This document shows positions 8,032 to 17,300 of a stretch of 46,566 nt of DNA, piece after piece. Where the stretch lies: positions 1-46,566 of the forward strand of contig JAFEGM010000011.1 in assembly GCA_018240025.1 (NCBI GenBank), read 5' to 3'. Numbering within the stretch: position 1 is the stretch's first letter; every line of letters starts with the position of its first letter. The notes beneath the pieces were generated by a model that saw only the letters and a list, made by a program, of their open reading frames with translations, was not told the DNA's origin and made no database searches. Made by a program: the position numbers and the translations under genes. Origin of the DNA: Verrucomicrobiota bacterium. Lineage in GTDB: Bacteria; Verrucomicrobiota; Verrucomicrobiia; Chthoniobacterales; SZAS-18.

Positions 8032-8511
8032 TCAACGCGGGTCCAACGCCATGACGCGCGACAGTCCGGCGCGCCGGAAATGGACGAGCCTGGGTCCCCC
8101 CGGCGGCTCTGACATTCCCACCCGCTGGAAGCCGAAGCGTTCGTAAAGGCGGATGGCTGGCAGATTGGCCTCGGCCGTGCCGACCTGCGCGGCGGGGCCG
8201 TCGCGCAACACCGCGGTGAGCAGACGGGTGGCGTGGCCTTGGCGAAAGCAGGGCGGATCGACGCACAGGCGGTCGAGGTCGAGGTCGCCGTCCGGGAGAC
8301 GCTGCCAGGCCAGGAAGCCCGCCAGCGCGCCGTCGGCCGAAAAGGTGCCGAGCCAGCGGAGCTCTCGCGCGCACATTTCGGCGAGGCTTTCGTGCAGCGG
8401 CGGGATGGCGTCGGATCCGATCAGCTGCGCCTCGGCCGCGTAGGCCCGTCGCCCCAACGCGTGCACGGCCGCGGCGAGCGCGGGATCGGTGAGGTCGAGG
8501 GCGACGGGCAT
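8032..8511 (-). CDS. GNAT family N-acetyltransferase
   Basis: 159 residues, a single GNAT domain. Motif A is visible as LDRLCVDPPCFRQGHATRLL (the RQGHAT acetyl-CoA pyrophosphate loop, usually R/Q-x-x-G-x-G/A), followed by AEANLPAIRLYERFGFQRVG, the motif B helix typical of small GNAT enzymes. It transfers an acetyl group from acetyl-CoA to an amine; the substrate is unknown. It is the first gene of a probable two-gene unit with the downstream membrane protein. Confidence 0.9.
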   Translation of the reverse strand: MPVALDLTDPALAAAVHALGRRAYAAEAQLIGSDAIPPLHESLAEMCARELRWLGTFSADGALAGFLAWQRLPDGDLDLDRLCVDPPCFRQGHATRLLTAVLRDGPAAQVGTAEANLPAIRLYERFGFQRVGMSEPPGGPRLVHFRRAGLSRVMALDPR

Positions 8512-8516
8512 GAGCA

Positions 8517-8584
8517 GGAAGGACGGGAGGACGGGAAGGACGGGAAGGACGGGAGGACGGGAAGGACGGGAGGACGGGAAGGAC
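8517..8584. repeat. ggacggga(a) minisatellite
   Basis: Tandem 8- and 9-base units (gacgggag and gacgggaag) fill almost the whole gap between the acetyltransferase start and the stop of the beta-helix protein. Both genes are on the minus strand, so this stretch is the leader of the acetyltransferase gene and could affect its expression if the copy number varies. Confidence 0.85.
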
Positions 8585-8607
8585 GATGGCGAAAAAACGG
8601 TGCCGTT

Positions 8608-11055
8608 CTAGGGGGCGACGCGGATGCGGGCGTAGATTTTCGGACTGCCTGTTGCGCTGACGAAGAGTTCGGTCGCCTGGCCGTCGCCGAAGATGGTGCC
8701 CTGGGCGGTCCAGGTGGTCAGGTTGGTGCTCGACTCGATCGCATAGGAGCGGCCGGCCACGGTCGGGAAGGCGACGAGCAGGAGTCCGTCGGCGAGGCGC
8801 ACGGTCGGGCGGAAGAAGCTCTTGGGATTGGTCGGGTCATTGCTGGTGAGATACTCCTGGTAGTTGCTCGAGCCGTCGCCGTCGAAGTCGGCGTCGGCGG
8901 CGTGGTCGGCCAGGGTCGCGCTGGGCGGGAGGGTCTCCCAGATGTAGGCGAGGAAAGTCGGGAAGCGCTGTCCGGCCTCGTAGGCGCCGAGGTCGGCGGC
9001 GTTCACGCGCGGCAGACCGCGCTGATCGCGGAGCACGATGGTGGAAAACGCCGCATCCCGCGCGGGGCTGCCGGCCCGCAGGGCGTGGGTCCGGGTGAAG
9101 GGCAGTCCGCCGCCGTAGTTGTCGAGCGGGGCGACGAGGGCATCGAGCTGCGCGGCAGGCGTTCCGACCAGCGGGCCGGCCGGGAATTCGTCGGTCACGT
9201 TGCCCGTGTTCGCGCCGCCGTTGTTGCCGACGAGATTCGCGCCGACCCGCACGACGTTGCCGCCCGCGAGGTTGATATCGGGCGAGACCGGGCCCGAATT
9301 GCCGGCCACGAGACAATTCTCGAAGCGGCCGACTGCGGACGTGCCGACGGTGACGCCGGCCCGGCTGGTATGGCCGGTGACGGTGCAATGGACCAGTTCC
9401 AGCTCGCTGCCCGCGTTGCGGACCTCGGCACCGCCGCCGTCATTGGCCGAAAGGGTGCAATTGGTCAGCAGATACCGGCCCGGCCCTTCGCCGTAGAAGC
9501 CCGCCGCCGCGTTGGCGGTGCCGCCGTAGAGCGAGCAGCGGTGCAGCGCGGCGCTGCCGCGGAGCACGGCGATGGCCCCGCCCGAGGCGCCGGCGCGGTT
9601 GCTGGGAAAGGCGACGTCGATGACCACGAGTCCGGCGTCGGTCGCCAGGATGGCGCCGCCGTTGGCCGCGTGCAGGCCGTCGCGCAGGATGAAGCGATTG
9701 AGCGTGAGCTGGCCGCCCGTGACGTTGAACAGACGCGAGGTGGAGTTGGAGGAAATGATCACGCCCGCGGCGAGCGTGCTGGCATCGAGATCGACCTGCC
9801 GGGCAGCCACGTCGAGCGGGCCGGTGCTCAGATTGATGGTCACGCCATTGAGGAACGAGGCGAACTGAATGCGGGTGTCGGGCTGCGTCACCGCGGCGAG
9901 CACCGCGCGCAGAGATCCCGCACCGGAGTCGGCCGAGCTGTTGACGGTGAGAATCGGCCCGCGCTCGACCGCGCCGAGATCGCAGCTGCCGCCGACGTCG
10001 CGCGGGAAGCCGCGCTGGTCGACCGCGAAGGGCGAGGCGCCGCCGGCATTGAGCGCGGCCGAGTTGGCGAGCGGCGCGTGCGTCCAGCTTGGTCCGCCCG
10101 ACGGCCCGAGCGGGCGCAGGCGCGGATCGAGGAGCGCGGTCGGCGTGCCGACGAGCGGGCCGGCCGGGAAGACGGCCGAGACGTTGCCGGCGGAGGTGCC
10201 GCCGTTGCTGCCGATGAGGTTTGGATCGGTCGCGGTGATGGCCACGCTGTTGACGCGGAAGATGTCCGGCGAGGCCAGCGAGTCGGACGTGTTGCCGGCC
10301 ACGATGCAGCGATTGAGCGTGATCGGCTGGCCCGCACAGATGCCACCGGTGCCGAAGAGCCCGCCTTTGTTGGCGAAGACGGTGCAGTGATTGAAGAAGG
10401 CCTCGGTGCGCAGGACCGTGACGGCGCCGTGCTGGGTTTCCGCCAGGTTGGAGGAGAAGGTGCAGTTCGAGAAAATGCTGAAGTTGATCGAACCGCCGAG
10501 ATAGACCGCGCCGCCATCATCGGACGCGACGTTCGCATCGAAGGTGCAGCCTGACGCATAGACCCGGGCGCTGCCGATCGCCGCGTAGATGGCACCGCCG
10601 TTGGCCGCGTGATTGCCGGTGAAAGTGCAGTCCGTCAGCGTCAGGAGCGAGGAGTTCAGGAAGATGGCGCCGCCGTCGGTGCCCGTGTTGCCGCGGACGA
10701 GGCGCAGGCGGATGAGGTCGAGGGACGTCCCGCCGACGCCGAAGACGCGATGCGCGTCCTGCCCCGAGATCGTGATGCCGTTGGGCAGGGCCGCGGCCGT
10801 GATGGTCAGTCCGCCGGAGGTGATGTTGATCTGGCTGAGCAGCGGAATGGTGCGGCCGCTGAGCGAGGCGTCGAAGACGATGGTGTCGGCGCCCGCGTTG
10901 GCGTTCGCATCGAGCACCGCCTGCCGGAGCGAGCCCGGGCCGGAGTCGTTCACGTTGCTGACGGTGAAGGTGGCCGCCGCAGCGGTGCCGCAGGCCAGGA
11001 ATCCGAAGGCGGCGGCGAGGAAACGAACGGGAGTCAGGGGTTCGGTAGTACGCAT
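8608..11055 (-). CDS. Exported right-handed beta-helix protein with two choice-of-anchor-Q domains
   Basis: 815 residues from MRTTEPLTPVRFLAAAFGFL (signal peptide to GTAAAA). It starts with ATFTVSNVNDSGPGSLRQAV, the hallmark of CSLREA/choice-of-anchor-Q proteins. The body has two similar halves. Each has beta-helix rungs with GGAI.. and C.F..N..A..GGA motifs, then an anchor segment ending in DQRGFPRDVGGSCDLGAVE (first) or DQRGLPRVNAADLGAYE (second). The C-terminus has the shared module: DFDGDGSSNYQEYL, then YAIESSTNLTTW, then a final IYARIRVAP strand. Such proteins are cell-surface or secreted and may bind polysaccharide; no catalytic residues can be assigned. It is divergent from the giant gene starting at 11310. 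Confidence 0.9.
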   Translation of the reverse strand: MRTTEPLTPVRFLAAAFGFLACGTAAAATFTVSNVNDSGPGSLRQAVLDANANAGADTIVFDASLSGRTIPLLSQINITSGGLTITAAALPNGITISGQDAHRVFGVGGTSLDLIRLRLVRGNTGTDGGAIFLNSSLLTLTDCTFTGNHAANGGAIYAAIGSARVYASGCTFDANVASDDGGAVYLGGSINFSIFSNCTFSSNLAETQHGAVTVLRTEAFFNHCTVFANKGGLFGTGGICAGQPITLNRCIVAGNTSDSLASPDIFRVNSVAITATDPNLIGSNGGTSAGNVSAVFPAGPLVGTPTALLDPRLRPLGPSGGPSWTHAPLANSAALNAGGASPFAVDQRGFPRDVGGSCDLGAVERGPILTVNSSADSGAGSLRAVLAAVTQPDTRIQFASFLNGVTINLSTGPLDVAARQVDLDASTLAAGVIISSNSTSRLFNVTGGQLTLNRFILRDGLHAANGGAILATDAGLVVIDVAFPSNRAGASGGAIAVLRGSAALHRCSLYGGTANAAAGFYGEGPGRYLLTNCTLSANDGGGAEVRNAGSELELVHCTVTGHTSRAGVTVGTSAVGRFENCLVAGNSGPVSPDINLAGGNVVRVGANLVGNNGGANTGNVTDEFPAGPLVGTPAAQLDALVAPLDNYGGGLPFTRTHALRAGSPARDAAFSTIVLRDQRGLPRVNAADLGAYEAGQRFPTFLAYIWETLPPSATLADHAADADFDGDGSSNYQEYLTSNDPTNPKSFFRPTVRLADGLLLVAFPTVAGRSYAIESSTNLTTWTAQGTIFGDGQATELFVSATGSPKIYARIRVAP

Positions 11056-11309
11056 ATGGGAGTGGCGTACGTTGGGCACGGCCCTGGCCGCGGCGGTATC
11101 GGACGAAGGTCGGAGAAGCGGCCTTCGGAGGGGCATTTCCATCCGACGAAAGTCGGAGGCGGGGACTGGAAAGCGGGTCCTGGGACCTCTCGCGCATTCG
11201 TCTGCAGAAAGTTCGGAACCGGCCGGGAGAGATCCCTTTGAGGGTAATGAACACCCTTGCCGTGCCGCTCCTCGCCGCGCCCGCCCATCGTCCTCGAGCC
11301 GCCCGCCTC

Positions 11310-14300
11310 ATGCGCTATTCCCTCCTCTCCCTTCGTCGCCACGCCGCGCTCCTCGGCTGGGCGTTTCTCTTTAGTGCCACGCTGAGCCCGCGGGCGCAGG
11401 GTCAGGCCAACAACGCCGACCTGGCCTCGCTCACGTTCAGCGCCGGAATTTCGGTGCCGGCCTTCGATGCCGCGACGGCCAGCTACACGCAGTTCGTCCA
11501 AAACAGCACGTCCACCGTCACGCTCACCCCCACGGCGGCCGCGGGCGGGGCGACCATCCTGGTGAATGGCCAGCCCGTGAGCTCCGGCGCGGCCAGCGGC
11601 AATTTGACGCTCGCGGTCGGGCCGAACGCGGTCTCGATCGTGGTGACCGCGCCCGACACGGTCACCACCCGCACCTACAATGTGACGGTGCAGCGCGCCG
11701 TGAGAACGGCGACCGCGGGCGGCCTGAGCAGCTACACCGTTCCCGGCGGCCCGGTCCAGAATGTCGCCCTGCTGGCGCGGGGTGCCGACGGCGGCTTCGG
11801 CCAGCTGGCGGCGGGTTCGCCGCCTGGCGGGGCCGGCGCGACCATGGTGGCGAGCTACGCGCTGGCTGGCGGCGATGTGCTCACCTTGATCAACGGCTCG
11901 GCCGGGCTCGACGGCATCACCGACGCACGCTCGGCCGGCAGCGGCGGCGGCGGCAGCGGCGTGGTGCGGAATGCGAGCCAGGTGCTGATCGCGGCCGGCG
12001 GCGGCGGCGGACACGCCCGCGGCGCCAGCGGCGGTGGGGGCCAGGCGAATGCGAACTCGACTCCCGCGGGCGGCGCGTCGGTCGGCGCCACCGCGGGCGG
12101 CGGCGGCGGCGGCTTCGGTGTCGCGGGCGCGACGGCCTCCAACGGCGCGGGCGGCGGCGGCGCGGGCGCGCTGAACGCGCTCTCGGCGGGCGGAGCGGGG
12201 GTCGACGACGGTCTCATTCCCGGCCGGACCGGCGGCGGCGGATTTGGCGGCGGCGGCGGCTCCTTTGGCCAGGCGGCGGGCGGCGGCGGGGGTTACGCGG
12301 GCGGCGCCGGGTCGGTCAATGGTCTCGGGCCCTCGCTGGGCGGCGATTCCTTCGTCAACACGTCCGTCGCCAGCGGCAGCGTCCTCCGCGCGATCGCGGG
12401 GTTGGACGACGGCGCCTCGCGCCGCGCGGGCGAGCTCAATGTCTTTCTGCTGCCGAGTCCGGCGCGGGCCGTGACGCTGGCGTCCACCGGCCGCGGGGCG
12501 AGTCGACAGATCTTCGGCCAGGTGACCTCGGACGCCGTGCCGACGAACGTCAGCGTGGTCTTCGAAATCGGCCCCGACACCAACTACGGGACGACGGTCG
12601 CAGCCACCCCGGCCAACGTCGCCTCGCTCACGCCCGTGAGCGTCAGCGCGGCGCTCTCCAACCTGCCGCTGGGCACCTACCATTATCGGGTCGTGGCCAC
12701 CGGCCCGGGCGGGACGACCTACGGGGCGGACGCCGTCTTCGAGGTGGCGCCGCCGTTGCCCTCCGGGACGCTGACCATTGGCCCGAGCGGCGACTACGCC
12801 AGCCTGACCGCCTTTCTCGCGCGACTGGCCTACTGCGAGATGAGCGGACCGATCGTGCTCGAGCTGCAGGCGAACTACAGCAGCGCTTCCGAGACCTTCC
12901 CGCTCGTCTTCAGCAATCTCGGCACGACCTCCACGAACACGCTTACGATCCGTCCCGCGGCCGATGCGACCGGCCTCTCCATCGTCGGCGCGGCGGCCGT
13001 GACCGTGGATCTGGACGGGGCGAAGTTCGTCACCTTCGACGGCCGGCCCGGCGGAGTCGGCAGCCACTCCGGCAGCGGCGTCGGCACGGTTTCGCAGCTC
13101 AGCCTGGGCAATACCAGCACCAGCGGCGTGACGGTTCGCCTCCTCAACGACGCCACCGACAACGCCCTCCGCTATCTCACGGTGGCGGGCGTGAACTCGA
13201 CCGCCGCCAGCGGCACGATCGTCTTCGGCACCACCACCGGGACGACGGGGAATGACAACAACACGATCGACCACTGCGACATCCGCGACGGCGCCAGCAC
13301 GCCGCTCACTGCGATCTACTCGCTCGGTTCCAGCGCGACGACGGCGCAAGCCAACAGCGGCAACACCGTCTCGAACTGCAATATCTTCAATTTCTACGGC
13401 AACGCGGATGCCACCGGCGTCCGCCTCGACAGCTTCAACAGCGATTGGACGATCACGGGCAACAGCTTCTATCAAACCGCCACGCGGGCGGCCGTGCTCA
13501 ACGTGAGCTCGCGCTGCGTTTCCATCGTCGCCTCGACGGGCGGCAATTTCCTCGTCTCCGGCAACGTCATCGGTGGCACCCAGCCCAACGCCGGCGGGAC
13601 GCCGTGGACGACGACCGGTACTTTGGTGAACCACGGATTCGTCGGCATCCGTTTGAATGTCGCAGCCTCCCCGGTCAGCAGCGTGCAGGGCAATGTCATC
13701 CGCAACCTTGCCTGGACCACCGGCAGCTCCTCTGCAAATGGGGCCTGGGGTGGCATCCAAGTCACCTCCGGCTCGGTCGACATCGGCACGGTCACTCCGA
13801 ATGTCGTCGGCAGCGTGACCGGGACCGGTTCCGTCACGCTGCTCTCGTCCAACACGACCAGCGGCCTGTTCGGCCTCGTGGGCATCTACGCCAACAGCGC
13901 GGGCACCGTGAACATCGCCAACAACCACGTCGGGGGACTCACCACCACTGCGGTGTCGGTTTCGAACTCCACCTCGATCGCGGGGATCATCGCGGGAGGC
14001 ACCGGCGGCTTTACCATCTCGGGCAACACCATCGGCAGCACGACCACGGCCAACAGCCTCCACGCCCAAACCGCCACCACGGATGCGGGCGGTCAGCAGG
14101 TGTTTGGCATTTCCACCAACGGCGCGAGCACCGTCGTTGCGGGCAACACCGTGGCCAATCTCCGCAATGGTTACGCCGGGACCTCTGCCACGGCCTTGAC
14201 CCGGGGTATCGTCGCCACGGCCGGGACCAACAGCATCACCGGCAACCTCGTGCGCGACCTCGCCAGCGCGAGCCAGGCCACCGGCGAATTGAACTCCACC

Positions 14301-17300
14301 TCGGTCTGCGGCATCGCCCAAACCTCGAACACGAGCCCTCAGTTGGTGGCGCAGAACACGATCCACTCGCTCTCCAACAGCGCGGCGACGTCCGCGTCGA
14401 CGGTCACGGGCATCTACTTCTCCTCAGGCACGGTGGGGACGTTCACGATCAGCCAGAACTTGGTGCACAGCCTGAGCGTGGCTTCCTCGTCCGCCTCTTC
14501 GGCGGTCAACGGACTCGCCTTCGGGGCCGGGGCGATCTCGGTCGCGAACAACTTCGTGCGGGTCGGGTTGGACGCGGCCGGCAATTCCAGCGCTGCGGCT
14601 TCCATCGTGCGGGGCATTTTCGACTCCGGCACCACGCCCAACCGCCGCTTCCAGCACAACTCCATCTACGTCGGCGGGGTGGCCACGTCCGGGGCGGCCA
14701 ACAGCTTCGGCCTCACCAGCATCGGCCTTTCGAACGTCCGCTTCTTCCGGAACAACCTCCTGGTCAATGCGCGCGGCAACAGCGGCGCCACGGGCAAGCA
14801 CTACGCCGTGCAAATCGGCGGCGCGGCGGCGAACCCGACCGGGCTGACCTCGGCCGGCAATCTCTTCCTGGCCAGCTCGCCCAACGGCGGCGTGCTCGGG
14901 CTCTTCGCCTCGACGGATCGACTCACCCTGGCCGACTGGCGGGCGGCCACCGGGCAGGATGCCACCAGCGTCAGCGACGATCCGCGCCTCCTCAGCGCGA
15001 CCGGCCCGGCCGCCAGCCTCGACCTGCACGTGGCGCCGAACAGCCCGGTCCTCTTCGCGGGCGTGCCGACCGAGATCACGACCGATTTCGACGGCGACCC
15101 GCGCAGCGCCACGGCGCCGTTCATCGGGGCCGATGAATTCGTGGCCGCGTTCCTGACGGTGCAGTCGCCCGTCGGCACGGCCCTGGTCGATGGCGGCAGT
15201 CGCAGCTTCGGCGCCGTACTGCAGGGCTCGACCACCGACGTCGTCTTTCAGCTGACCAACCCCGGCAACGCAACCGTGACGGGGCTGGCGGCGAGCCTGG
15301 ACGGAGCCAATGCCGATGAGTTCTCGGTCCTGACGCAGCCTCCGACGTCGCTGGCACCGGGCGCCTCGGCCAGCTTCACCGTGCGGCACGTCTCCGCCAC
15401 GCCCGGCAGCAAGACCGCCGCGCTGCACCTCGCGAACAGCCTGCCCGCGCCGCTGCATCCGTTCGACGTCGCGCTCACGGCCAGCTCGCCTGCGGACATC
15501 GTCCTCGAGCAGCCCGCCGGCACGGCGCTGGCGGATGGCGGCACCCGGGACTTCGGCAATGTGGCGACGGGCGCGGCCGCCGACCTCGTCTTCTCGATCA
15601 CCAATCCCGGCCTGGGCGATCTGACCGGCCTGGCCGTGACCTTCGACGGCGCCGACGCCGCCGAGTTCACCGTGCTCGTGGCGCCGCCTGCGCTGCTCGC
15701 CCCGGGCGCGAGCGCGACGTTCACCGTCCGCCATCGTCCGGTGGCCCTCGGCTTCAAGTCGGCCGCCCTGCACGTGGTCAGCAACGTCGTGGGGGCGAAG
15801 AACCCTTACGATGTCGCTCTGACCGCCCGTTCATTGCCCGACCTGGTCGTCGAGCGGCCCGCTGGCACGGTCATCGCCGACGGCGGGACCAGCGCTCTGG
15901 GCACGGTCGTTTACGGCGCCCCGAACGATTTCGTCTTCACCGTGCGCAACGTGGGGCTCGTCGATCTGACCGACCTGGCCGTCACCTTCGATGGCGCGGA
16001 CGGCGCGCGCTTCTCGGTCCTGACGCCTCCCGCCTCCCCGGTGCCGCCGGGCGGCAGCACCACCTTTACCGTCCGCTTCCAGCCCAACCGGCCCGGCGCG
16101 AATTCGGCGGCGCTGCATCTGGCCAGCAACGCGTTCGGCGCGCTCAATCCCTACGACCTGTCGCTCACCGCCAATGCGGTCTCCGCGCCGCTCTCGGGCA
16201 CCCGCACGGTCGGTCCCACCGGCTACTATGCGTCGCTCACCCACGCCCTGCAGGACCTTCCCGTGGCCACGCTGGCCGGCCCGCTCGTGCTGGAACTCCA
16301 GCCGACCTACAGCAGCGCGGTGGAGACCTTCCCGCTCGTCTTCGGCAATCTGGCCACGGCGGCGAATCCGCTGACGATCCGCCCGGCCTCCGGCGCCCCC
16401 GCGCTTTCGATCACGAGCGCCGATGCGATCACGATCGATCTGAACGGGGCGCAGTACGTGACCTTCGACGGCCGTCCGGGCGGCGTGGGGACGCACAACG
16501 GCAGCGGCGTGGGAGCGGTTTCGCGGCTCAGCGTCGCCAACACCAATTCCAGCGGGGTGGCGGTTCGCTTCATCAATGAGGGCCGCAACAACACGCTTCG
16601 CTACGTCACTTTTGCGAGCGTGAATGCGACCCCCATCAGCGGCACGATCGTCTTTTCCGGCACCACCGGCCCGGATGGCAACGATGGCAACACGCTCGAC
16701 CACTGCGACCTGCGCGACGGCAGCAGCCCGCCGGCCAACGCTCTCTACGGGTTCGGTTCGGGCGCCAGCTTGGGCCAGTTCAACAGCGGCAACACGGTCT
16801 CGAACTGCAATATCTACAATTTCTATTCGACGTCCGATTCGGCGGGCGTGCGGCTGGACGGCGGAAACACCGGCTGGACCATTTCCGGCAACTCCTTCTT
16901 CCAGACGGCCAGCCGGGCAGCCGTCGCCGGCACTGCCCGGGCCATCATGATCAACAGCTCGCAGGGCGGCAGTTTCCTCATCTCCGGAAACTTCATCGGC
17001 GGCAGCGAGCCGAACGCCGGCGGCACCCCTTGGACGACGACTGGCACGTCCGCGGTCTACTCTTTTCAGGGCATCCGCCTGTCCATGTCCACCGTGCCGG
17101 CCAGCAGCATCCAGGACAACACCATCCGCAACTTTGCCTGGAGCTCTGGCGGCAACATTTCCGCGCCTGGAAACTGGGCCGGAATCTACCTCGCCGGCGG
17201 CGCTGGCACCGTCAGCGGCAACACCATCGGCAGCGCCACCGGCAACGATGCGATCACGCTCCTGGCTTCGACCAACACCGGCGGTACCACGATCGGCCTC

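Noticed and set aside
7466..8374. 302-codon version of the DUF7010-like gene
   Set aside because: The extra 124 N-terminal residues are Arg/Pro-rich, overlap the acetyltransferase in another frame and precede a natural start at MPSLAQLRERF.
11034..14366. 1110-codon minus-strand open frame overlapping the start of the giant gene
   Set aside because: Same composition as other antisense shadows (RRxGAGRDxx), no recognisable domain, and it overlaps beta-helix coding sequence on the other strand.
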